In this document: positions 1-7,135 of the stretch, one piece after another
Position numbering within the stretch: the stretch's first letter is position 1
Layout: every line of letters starts with the position of its first letter
Source: Lysobacter capsici
Lineage (GTDB): Bacteria; Pseudomonadota; Gammaproteobacteria; Xanthomonadales; Xanthomonadaceae
NCBI RefSeq assembly: GCF_014779555.2
Contig: NZ_CP094357.1
Location: 4,340,001 to 4,404,000, forward strand
DNA length: 64,000 nt
Reading direction: 5' to 3'
Notes under the pieces: model-generated
What the model saw: only the letters and a program-made list of their open reading frames with translations
Told to the model about the DNA's origin: nothing
The model's database searches: none
Translations under genes and position numbers: made by a program

Positions 1-1
1 C

Positions 2-622
2 TATGTCGGGCACATGCGGCATGCGCTGTCTGAACTGCAGCGCCGCAATCTGGCGGGCGACCGGGAGATCAAGGAGATGTATGGCGCTCTCATCGCCGCG
101 AGAATGTTCGAAGAAGCGTCCGCCATTGCAAAACGCTCGCCGACGCTCGACTTGCCACAACCGCCATCAATCGATACGCCAGCGGGTTTCGATCAAGGCA
201 GGCCGGCTTATTTCGAAATTGAAGGCGCAACTGGACAGCTGAAACTCAAGAATGATGCGCAGACCCGGGGAGTCCGGATCATCGTGGTCGCGGGCTGCCA
301 TGTCTCGCTAGACGCCGCGAACGCCATAGCCTCCGACAAGGAATTGCAGGGGGCATTCCACAAGGCCAATACCCTATGGCTGACACCGGCGGAACGGACT
401 TTGGACATTGCGGAGATTTCGGAGTGGAACCGGAAATTTCCGCAGAGTCCGATGCGGATCGCCTATACGAATAGATCCTGGCAAGGTCTGGACTTCTCCA
501 ATAAACCCACGTTCTATTTCTACAAAGACGGAGTACTGCTCAGCAAACATGTCGGCTGGAGCAGGGGCGGCGTCCCCGCTCCAATTCTCACAGCGCTCCG
601 TGAGGCGCGACTGATCCGGTAA
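2..622 (+). CDS. Thioredoxin-fold protein, 5' end outside window
   Basis: The reading frame is open to the left edge of the window, so the true start probably lies upstream; the first in-window ATG is at 14. The visible part is about 200 residues. Its C-terminal half reads like a thioredoxin fold: a hydrophobic strand (RIIVVAGCHVS), later a strand plus cis-Pro-like turn (NKPTFYFYKDG) and a final amphipathic helix. Only one Cys sits in the expected redox region, followed by HVS rather than a CxxC motif, so disulfide reductase activity is doubtful. Function is not recognised. The downstream gene lies on the opposite strand, so there is no operon partner in view. Confidence 0.6.
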   Translation, partial: YVGHMRHALSELQRRNLAGDREIKEMYGALIAARMFEEASAIAKRSPTLDLPQPPSIDTPAGFDQGRPAYFEIEGATGQLKLKNDAQTRGVRIIVVAGCHVSLDAANAIASDKELQGAFHKANTLWLTPAERTLDIAEISEWNRKFPQSPMRIAYTNRSWQGLDFSNKPTFYFYKDGVLLSKHVGWSRGGVPAPILTALREARLIR

Positions 623-716
623 GCAACCTTCAAATACCGTACGACGGGTGCCGCTGACCTGGCGGCAAAGCCGCCCCCAGACCAGCACGCGCCGCTCATG
701 TGCATCATTTGCCGAA

Positions 717-1361
717 CTACAACGCCCGATGCACCGCCTCCCCAAACAACGCCGTGTGATGGCTGCAATCGTTGAGCCGCAACACTTCCAGACGATCGAC
801 ATCATCACCCTCGAGCAGATTCAACGTCGTCGGCGCCTGTCGGAACGTCCACAGCTTCGACAGCGGAATGCCCAGCACCTTGCACAGCAACACCCGGTTG
901 ACCGCATCGTGCGCGACCACCAGCAAGGTGTCGTCGTCGCGCAGGCCATCGCAAGCGCGCGCGAACGCCGGCCAGGCGCGGTCGAGCACGTGCACGATCG
1001 ATTCGCCGCCGGGCATCAGCACTTCATGCGGGGTGTCGCGCCAAGCGCGCAGGCGGTCGCCGTCGCGCTCGCGGATTTCGCTGGCGAGCAGGCCTTCCCA
1101 GGTGCCGTGGGCGATTTCCATCAGGCCCGGATCGAGCTTGAGCATCGACGCGCGCTCCTCGCCAAGCGCGAGCTGCGCGGTGTAGCGCGCGCGCGACAGC
1201 GGCGAGGCCACCGCGCGGGTGATCGACACTTCGCGCAGGCGCGCGCCGAGCGCGCGCGCCTGGGTTTCGCCGACCGGCGACAGCGCGATGTCTTCCTGGC
1301 CCTGGTAGCGGCCTTCGGCATTCCACGGGGTTTCGCCGTGGCGGGCTAGCAAGATGCGCAT
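717..1361 (-). CDS. Histidine phosphatase superfamily protein (phosphoglycerate mutase-like)
   Basis: This 214-residue protein begins MRILLARHGETPWN, with the RHG phosphohistidine motif at residues 7-9. It keeps the other family residues: an Arg in SPLSRARYT, a Glu in EIAHGTWEG and the second His in LLVVAHDAVN. The family transfers phosphate through the first His and includes phosphoglycerate mutases, CobC-type phosphatases and metal-independent phosphoserine phosphatases. The start is fixed by the upstream serA stop codon, which ends only two bases before this ATG, so the two genes are probably co-transcribed and translationally coupled. That context makes a phosphoserine phosphatase role attractive, but it is inference. 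Substrate cannot be read from the sequence. Confidence 0.85.
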   Translation of the reverse strand: MRILLARHGETPWNAEGRYQGQEDIALSPVGETQARALGARLREVSITRAVASPLSRARYTAQLALGEERASMLKLDPGLMEIAHGTWEGLLASEIRERDGDRLRAWRDTPHEVLMPGGESIVHVLDRAWPAFARACDGLRDDDTLLVVAHDAVNRVLLCKVLGIPLSKLWTFRQAPTTLNLLEGDDVDRLEVLRLNDCSHHTALFGEAVHRAL

Positions 1362-1363
1362 GC

Positions 1364-2926
1364 TTACACCTGCGCCAGCGAAAGGATGCCGGGGGTCGCG
1401 CGCAAGGCGGCGAGTTGCTCGTCGTTGACCGGACGATCGACCGTGATCGCCGCGCGCGCCTGGCCGTCGCCGGCCGCGCCAAGAGCGAAATTCACGATGT
1501 TGACGCCGGCCGCGCCGAGGGTCGAACCGACCACGCCGATCATGCCGGGACGGTCTTCGTTGCGCAGCAGCAGCACATGCGCCTGCGGATCGAATTCGAT
1601 TTCCACGCCGTCCAAACGCACCACGCGCGGACCACGGTGCAAGGTCGCCTCGATCTCGCGGGTGCGGTTCTCGCCGACCACGCGCAGTTTGAGCAGACGA
1701 TCGAAACCGTCGCCGTCGCCGCCGAGGGTTTCCGACACCACCAGGCCGCGCGCCGCCGCTTCCTGCAACGCGTTCACCGGCGTGACCCGACCCGAGGCGG
1801 TGCCGAGCAACGCGGCGACGAGCAGGCGCGACAACGGCCGCGTATCCAGCGCCTCGGTACGCCCGGCGTAAGTGATTTCCAGACGCGTCGGCGCCGGCAC
1901 CAGGCGCGCGGCGAGGCGGCCGAGCGAGGACATCAGCGGCATCCACGGGCCGACTTCGCGCGCGGCTTCGGCGGTCAGCGGCGGCAGATTGACGCAGCCG
2001 GCGACCGCGCCGGTGGCGACGAAATCGATGATCTGGCGGGCGAGGATCGTGCTGACCGCCTGCTGCGCTTCGCTGGTGGACGCGCCCAGATGCGGGGTCA
2101 GGATCAGTTTCGGATTGGCGCGCAGCGCGGAATCGGCCGGCAACGGCTCGGTGACGAAAGTATCGAGCGCGGCGCCGGCGATATGGCCTTCTTCGATCAA
2201 CGTCAGCAGCGCGGCTTCGTCGACCAGTCCGCCGCGCGCGGCGTTGATCAGGTAGGCGCCCTTCTTCATCGTGCGCATGCTGGTTTCGGACAGCAGGTTG
2301 GTGGTTTCCTTGGTGCGCGGGATATGCAGCGTCACCACGTCGGCCCAGGCCAGCAGTTCCTCGAGCGTCTTCAGCGGCACGCTGCCCTTGCCGGCCGCCG
2401 AGGCGGGCAAGAAGGGGTCGTGCGCGGCGACTTCCATGCCGATGCCCTGCGCCTTGCGCGCGACCGTGCCGCCGATCCGGCCCAGGCCGATCACGCCCAG
2501 GCGCTTGCCTTCGAGTTCGAACCCGGTGAGCCCGGCTTTGGGCCATTCGCCGGCCTTCATGCCGGCGTCGGCACGCGGGATGTGGCGGGCCAGCGCGAAC
2601 AGCAGCGAGATCGCGTGTTCGGCCGCGGCCAGGGTGTTGCCATCGGGCGCGTTCATCACCGCGATGCCGCGCTCGGTCGCCGCGTCCACGTCGATGGTGT
2701 CGACGCCGGCGCCGGCGCGGCCGATCACCCGCAGCTGGCCGGCATCGGCCAGGGCTTCGGCCGGGACCTTGGTCGCCGAACGCACCAGGATCGCGTCAAC
2801 GCCCTTGAGCGCGGCGGCCAACGCGGCGGGTTCCTTGATCGGATCGGACACCACGACATCCCAGCCCGCATCGCGGAATAGGGCCAGACCGTCTTCATGA
2901 ATGCCATCGCAGGCCAGTACTTTCAT
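1364..2926 (-). CDS. serA: D-3-phosphoglycerate dehydrogenase (long form with ACT domain)
   Basis: It oxidises 3-phosphoglycerate to 3-phosphohydroxypyruvate, the first step of serine synthesis, with NAD. The protein has 520 residues from the MKVLACDG start; a TTG or ATG a few codons upstream would add MELA. Features in order: substrate-binding domain, Rossmann motif GLGRIGG at about 147-153, catalytic Arg at about 231 (NAARGG), Glu at about 260 and His at about 279 (PHLGAS), an intervening domain, and a C-terminal ACT domain with RNEDRPGMIG, the usual site of serine feedback. Length fits the long bacterial type. It is followed by the histidine phosphatase gene two bases after the stop. Confidence 0.95.
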   Translation of the reverse strand: MKVLACDGIHEDGLALFRDAGWDVVVSDPIKEPAALAAALKGVDAILVRSATKVPAEALADAGQLRVIGRAGAGVDTIDVDAATERGIAVMNAPDGNTLAAAEHAISLLFALARHIPRADAGMKAGEWPKAGLTGFELEGKRLGVIGLGRIGGTVARKAQGIGMEVAAHDPFLPASAAGKGSVPLKTLEELLAWADVVTLHIPRTKETTNLLSETSMRTMKKGAYLINAARGGLVDEAALLTLIEEGHIAGAALDTFVTEPLPADSALRANPKLILTPHLGASTSEAQQAVSTILARQIIDFVATGAVAGCVNLPPLTAEAAREVGPWMPLMSSLGRLAARLVPAPTRLEITYAGRTEALDTRPLSRLLVAALLGTASGRVTPVNALQEAAARGLVVSETLGGDGDGFDRLLKLRVVGENRTREIEATLHRGPRVVRLDGVEIEFDPQAHVLLLRNEDRPGMIGVVGSTLGAAGVNIVNFALGAAGDGQARAAITVDRPVNDEQLAALRATPGILSLAQV

Positions 2927-2938
2927 CGCAAGCTCCAA

Positions 2939-3405
2939 GTCGTGAGGGACAGACGGGAGACACTGCGAGCCGGCACTACGGGTAGATGGATCGCCTCGGA
3001 TTCCGGATCAGCCCCCTGAACAGGGAACGATCCGCCGAAAGCGGCGCCGCGTGGAGCGGCATCTGACACGGGTCGGGAGACGGGGCCGGCTGGCATGGGA
3101 ATCCGCGACTGCCCGCGCAGCCTAAGGCAGCGGGTGCGTGCTTTGCAAGCGCCCGCGGGAATGGGGAGTCGGGAATGGGGAATCGGTTCAAGAGCAAAGG
3201 CGAGCGGACGAAGCAATCGCGCCGCTCATCAATTCCGTGTGCCCGCTTCAACGATTCCCCATTCCCGATTCCCAATTCCCGAAACCAAAACGACTCCCAT
3301 CACAAAGCTACACAAAGGTGTTACTTGTCACGTTGAGTAATCGCGAACCGCGTCCTAGCTTCGATGCGCCGGCACTGTGCCGGCACACGAAGAGAGAACC
3401 TCATC
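2939..3405. repeat. Intergenic region with GGGAATGGGG-type inverted repeat
   Basis: This 467-bp gene-free stretch separates serA (leftward) from a small secreted protein gene (rightward). It holds a left arm of tandem GGGAATGGGGA(G/A)TCGG at about 3157-3192 and the complementary right arm CGATTCCCCATTCCCG at about 3252-3281, so the transcript could fold into a long hairpin. The same repeat family recurs at many other sites in this window. No further gene was seen. Confidence 0.7.
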
Positions 3406-3633
3406 ATGCGCAAGAAACTCGCTCTGGCGCTCGGCTTCGCGGCGCTCGCCGCGGTCGGCGCCGCGGTCGCCGCGATCGGTCCCACCGGTCCGGGCCAGAT
3501 CTACACCTACTACGACGCCAACGGCACGGTGGTCGGCCAGTCCTCGATCCATTGCGACGGCACGCCCGAGTTCTGGGGCAAGGCCACCAAGAACTACGGC
3601 GTGGGTTACTACATCTGCGATCCGGAGCCGTGA
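3406..3633 (+). CDS. Small secreted protein, DUF6289-like
   Basis: This 75-residue protein begins MRKKLALALGFAALAAVGAA, a clear Sec signal peptide, with cleavage likely near residue 21. The mature part contains IYTYYDANGTVVGQ and two cysteines (HCDG and YICD) that could form a disulfide. An upstream ATG exists, but the start at 3406 is chosen because it gives a clean signal peptide after an AGAGAG ribosome-binding site at 3391-3396. It is paralogous to the gene at 3935 (shared YFDANG/YYDANG and two Cys). The family resembles DUF6289 from memory. The role is unknown; export to the periplasm or beyond is inferred. Confidence 0.8.
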   Translation: MRKKLALALGFAALAAVGAAVAAIGPTGPGQIYTYYDANGTVVGQSSIHCDGTPEFWGKATKNYGVGYYICDPEP

Positions 3634-3934
3634 TCGACGCGGATCGGCGCGCGCGCTGGCCTCGTGAGTGAGCGCAGGCTCCGCCGATCCGATCGTGCAA
3701 TTGCTTGGCGTGCGATCGCCGGACCGATCCATTCGCGTCGTCCGCGCGCAGCACCGTCAGCAACGCGTTATCCGCAGTACCGATCCCAGCGATCGGCGCA
3801 TGGCACGGCCCGCCTGACGTGAGCGACGTCAACGGCGAATCGCGCCGCGTCTTCGAGGGATCCACCACCGTCCGCGCGGCGACTCGCATCGCGGCGGACG
3901 TCCATCCTTCGCTTCGCCACACCAGGAGTTCGTC
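3634..3934. other. Spacer between DUF6289-like paralogues
   Basis: About 300 bp lie between the two paralogous small-protein genes. I see no convincing open frame, terminator or repeat. An AGGAG motif ending near 3929 serves as the ribosome-binding site of the second gene. Confidence 0.5.
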
Positions 3935-4168
3935 ATGCGTAAATCCCTTGCCCTCGGCTTCGGCCTCGCCGCCGCCCTCGTCGCCACCGTCGCCCTCGCC
4001 CGCCCGCCGGGTCCGGACGAAATCGGCGAGTTCTATTTCTACTTCGACGCCAACGGCAACGAAGTCGGCCACGCCGAGCTGAGCTGCTCGGGCGTGTACA
4101 CCGAGTCGGGCGTGCGCACCGCCAACTACAGCGCCGGCCATATGATCTGCCCGCCGCCGCGCGATTGA
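3935..4168 (+). CDS. Small secreted protein, DUF6289-like (second copy)
   Basis: This 77-residue protein has a signal peptide (MRKSLALGFGLAAALVATVA) followed by RPPGPDEIGEFYFYFDANGNEVGHAELSC. It shares the signal-peptide style, the aromatic Y-x-Y-x-DANG core and the two-cysteine layout with the gene at 3406, so the pair arose by tandem duplication followed by strong divergence. The start is supported by AGGAG a few bases upstream. Function is unknown; secretion is inferred. An intrinsic terminator follows directly. Confidence 0.8.
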   Translation: MRKSLALGFGLAAALVATVALARPPGPDEIGEFYFYFDANGNEVGHAELSCSGVYTESGVRTANYSAGHMICPPPRD

Positions 4169-4209
4169 TGCGGTGTTCGGCGCGGCGTGATGCGCCGATG
4201 CAATAAGCG

Positions 4210-4240
4210 ACGGGCCGGCATTGCCGGCCCGTTGTTTTTC
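4210..4240 (+). terminator. Intrinsic terminator after second DUF6289-like gene
   Basis: A 10-bp GC stem (ACGGGCCGGC, loop ATT, GCCGGCCCGT) is followed by TGTTTTTC. It lies about 40 bp after the stop at 4168 and works in the plus direction. Confidence 0.85.
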
Positions 4241-4342
4241 GCCGCGAAATACAACGCAACACCCTCAGCGCTTCACGCAAAACCTCGCGGCCCGCATCGG
4301 CGACGGATGCTCACGCCAGATCGTTTGGCGACACCAAGACGA

Positions 4343-6553
4343 TTACTTGCCCGACGCCGGCACGCCCATCTCGGCCAACAGGCGCGGCGCCGGAAACACT
4401 TCCTGCAAGATCCAGCGCATGTAGCGTTGATCCACCGAGATCGTCCGCGTCAACGCCGGATCGAACAGCCAGCTCGCGCTCACCGATTCCCAGTTGCTGT
4501 CGAACACCAGACCGGCCAGCTTGCCCTGCGCGTCGAGCACCGGCGAGCCGGAATTGCCGCCGCTGATGTCCAGGTCCGACAGGAAATTCACCGGCACCGA
4601 TTCCAGTCGCTTGTCCACCAGCGCGCCGCCGTACCGCTTGGCCGACACCGCATTGAGCAGCGCCGGCGGCGCGTTGAACGGCGCGGCGCCGCTGTTGCGC
4701 GCGACGATTTCCTCCACCCGCGTGAACGGCAATTGCCGCGCGCCGTTGTCCTTGGTGTAAGGCGTGACCGTGCCGTAACCGACCCGCAGCGAGCCGTTGG
4801 CGTCGGGGTACGCGACCTGCCCCACGCTCTTGCGGTAATCGGCCAGCGCCTTGAGATACACCGGCCGCACCGTCAGCGTTTCGCCGGCGCGGCTGCGGAT
4901 TTCCTGCTCCATCCGCAACACGGTCGGCATCACCGCGACCGCGAAGCCGATCGCGCCGTCCTTGGCGCCGTCCTTGCCTTGCTCGAAGGCGAGGCGATCG
5001 GCGCGCAGCCAGTTGGTGCGTTGATCGGGATTGTTCAAGCGCGACTTGGCGATGCGGTCGAGCGCGCGCTTGATGTATTTGTCGTCGTCGCCTTCCAGCC
5101 AGCGGTCCAGCGCCTCGACCCGGTGTTCCTTCGGCAGCTTGATGTATTCGCGCAGCCAATAGTTCTGCAATTGCCGGTCCATGCGCGGATCCGAGCGCCG
5201 GTCCATCTGCCGCAGCTGATTTTCGAACGCGGCCTGATCGCGCTGGCGATAGCCGTTTTCGCGCAGGCTGTCGGGCTTGGCGCGTTCGATCGCCGAACGG
5301 TACAACTGCATCGCGGTGGCCAGCGAACCGGTCGCGTACAATTGGCCGATCACCAGGTCGCGATCGCGCTGCGCGCGCGCCTGCTGGCCCAGTTCGACCA
5401 GGCGCGCATGCGCCGACACCGCGGCGCTGCCGGCCGCGCCCTTCTTGCCCAGCCATTCGAGCAAGGCGGTTTCCTCGTCGCGCTTGATCTGCGCGGTGTT
5501 GGCGCGGCGGAAGCTGTCGACCTGGCCCTCGTAGCTCTTGGCCGCGCCCTGCCAGCCGCGCAAGGTGCCGGCGTACTTGCTGGCGATCTCGGGATTCTTG
5601 CGGCCTTCGGCTTCGATCAACGCCGCCAGCTTGCGGTAATGCGCGGCGACGGTCGGATAGGTCCAGTCGGCATTGGCCTGGAAATCGTCGGCCATCGCGT
5701 AGCGGTTGGTCAGCGCCGGAAAGCCGGCGAGCATGACGAAATCGCCGGCGCCCAGCGGCTTGTCGGCGATCTTGAGCCAGCGCTTGGGTTGATATGGCAC
5801 GTTGTCGATCGCGTACGCCGCCGGCTTGCCGTCCTTGCCGACATAGGCGCGGTAGAAGGCGAAATCGCCGCTGTGGCGCGGCCACATCCAATTGTCGTTG
5901 TCGCCGCCGAAGTTGCCGATGCTGTCGGGTGGCGAATACACCAGGCGCAGGTCGCGAATCTCGATGCTGCGCTGCAGTTGGTAGCTGTTGCCGCCGGAAA
6001 AACTATAGAGGCGGCAGCCGTATCCGGGCGTTTTCTCGCAGTCGGCGACCAGCTGCTTTTCCAGCGCGTCGAGCGCTTCGATGCGCGCGAGCGGGTCGCT
6101 GGCCGCGGCCAGCGCGGATTGCACCTTCGCGGTCACGTCCTGGACCGAGTCGAGCACGTAGATGCGCGCATTCGGCCCGGCCGACACTTCTTCGTTGTTG
6201 GTGCCGGTCTTGAAGCCGTCGCGCAGCAGATTGCGTTGCGGCGTGGAGTTGAGATTGATCGCGCCGAGCGCGCAGTGCTGATTGGTCAGCAGCAGCCCCT
6301 TGGACGAGACGAAGCTCGCGGTGCAGCCGCCCAGCGGCACCACCGCGCCGAGCGGATCGCCCTTGGGGTCGGCCCATTGGCCGAGTTGCTTGGGCGTGGC
6401 GCGCAGGCCGGCTTGCTTGAGTTGCGAGGCGAGTTCGGGCAATTGCGGCGGCGTCCATAGCCCCTCGACCGCTTGCGCGGCATCGACCCAGACCGCGCCG
6501 CACACCAACGTCCCTGTCATGGCCATCGCTCTGGCCAGCGCCGTATATCGCAT
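4343..6553 (-). CDS. S46 family dipeptidyl-peptidase (DPP7/DPP11-like), copy 1
   Basis: This is an exported serine exopeptidase that would release dipeptides from oligopeptides in the periplasm. The 736-residue protein starts at MRYTALARAM, giving a signal peptide that ends near AAQA; longer starts were rejected because they lack this. The chymotrypsin-like triad is visible: His about 93 (LLTNQHCALG), Asp about 230 (WMWPRHSGDF) and Ser about 668 (GGNSGSPVLD). The residue that sets P1 preference in the family (Gly in DPP7, Arg in DPP11) is Ser here (FDSNWE, about 686), so specificity is unclear. Cys 77 and Cys 94 are kept. It lies in tandem, same strand, with the paralogue at 7136. Confidence 0.93.
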   Translation of the reverse strand: MRYTALARAMAMTGTLVCGAVWVDAAQAVEGLWTPPQLPELASQLKQAGLRATPKQLGQWADPKGDPLGAVVPLGGCTASFVSSKGLLLTNQHCALGAINLNSTPQRNLLRDGFKTGTNNEEVSAGPNARIYVLDSVQDVTAKVQSALAAASDPLARIEALDALEKQLVADCEKTPGYGCRLYSFSGGNSYQLQRSIEIRDLRLVYSPPDSIGNFGGDNDNWMWPRHSGDFAFYRAYVGKDGKPAAYAIDNVPYQPKRWLKIADKPLGAGDFVMLAGFPALTNRYAMADDFQANADWTYPTVAAHYRKLAALIEAEGRKNPEIASKYAGTLRGWQGAAKSYEGQVDSFRRANTAQIKRDEETALLEWLGKKGAAGSAAVSAHARLVELGQQARAQRDRDLVIGQLYATGSLATAMQLYRSAIERAKPDSLRENGYRQRDQAAFENQLRQMDRRSDPRMDRQLQNYWLREYIKLPKEHRVEALDRWLEGDDDKYIKRALDRIAKSRLNNPDQRTNWLRADRLAFEQGKDGAKDGAIGFAVAVMPTVLRMEQEIRSRAGETLTVRPVYLKALADYRKSVGQVAYPDANGSLRVGYGTVTPYTKDNGARQLPFTRVEEIVARNSGAAPFNAPPALLNAVSAKRYGGALVDKRLESVPVNFLSDLDISGGNSGSPVLDAQGKLAGLVFDSNWESVSASWLFDPALTRTISVDQRYMRWILQEVFPAPRLLAEMGVPASGK

Positions 6554-7071
6554 CAAAAACGTCCTGGGTCCGCGGGAGGTCGAGTCTAGCCCGGGGAAAA
6601 CTGTGAACGCCATGGCGGAAGCGGCATACGACCGGATCGGCATGCGGATGGGGCGTGGAGTTTTAGCTTGCGCTCAGTTTTGCTTGGGGTTTTCGGGGTA
6701 ACGCTAAAATTTCGTTAGTGTTTTGGGGCAAAAGCGAATCCCCCCTGCCCCCCTTTTCCAAAGGGGGGGAAAGCACGGGTTTCAAGTGGGATAGCACGAG
6801 TTTCGATGCGGTGGCGCGGTTTGTTGTGGTCCATGGTCCTTGCCAGCGCTCGTGCTCGGCGCTCTGCGCTTTCTTACTCACTCCTCATTCTTCTCCACTC
6901 TTTTTTCGCCCCCACACCTACCGCAGCGCAACTGCTTGCCCCCTTTGCAAAAGGGGGCCGCGCCCGCGCAACCATCCGCAGCCGAAACAACCATCGCGGG
7001 GGATTCGCTTTCAGCTCTTAGCTCTTAGCTTTTCGCCCTCGCCCTCGCCTTTCGCCACAACCACACCACCC
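6554..7071. repeat. Intergenic region with AAAAGCGAATCCCCC module
   Basis: This gene-free stretch lies between two S46 peptidase genes. At 6729-6772 it carries GCAAAAGCGAATCCCCCC, CTGCCCCCC and a short palindrome of C and G runs around CCAAA. This is the same module found near 34.98, 35.41 and 63.02 kb. A weaker copy (CCCCCTTTGCAAAAGGGGG) lies at about 6940-6958. No gene was recognised. Confidence 0.6.
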
Positions 7072-7110
7072 CCTAAAACAAAACGCCAGCCGGTTCCCCG
7101 ACTGGCGTTT
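7072..7110 (-). terminator. Intrinsic terminator after S46 peptidase copy 2
   Basis: The stem AAACGCCAG / CTGGCGTTT (7081-7089 with 7102-7110) is followed, reading the minus strand, by a T-rich run complementary to AAAACAAA. It lies about 25 bp beyond the stop of the gene that ends at 7136. Confidence 0.8.
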
Positions 7111-7135
7111 CGCATATCCGACGATACAACCGCGA

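Noticed and set aside
717-2546. A 609-codon frame spanning the phosphatase gene and most of serA in another frame
   Set aside because: Its first two thirds is an Arg-rich shadow of serA in GC-rich DNA; only the last 214 codons are the real phosphatase gene.
4187-6460. Long plus-strand open frame of 757 codons opposite S46 copy 1
   Set aside because: Antisense shadow with His/Arg/Gln-rich composition and no homology; the same happens opposite S46 copies 2 and 3 and the SMC operon.
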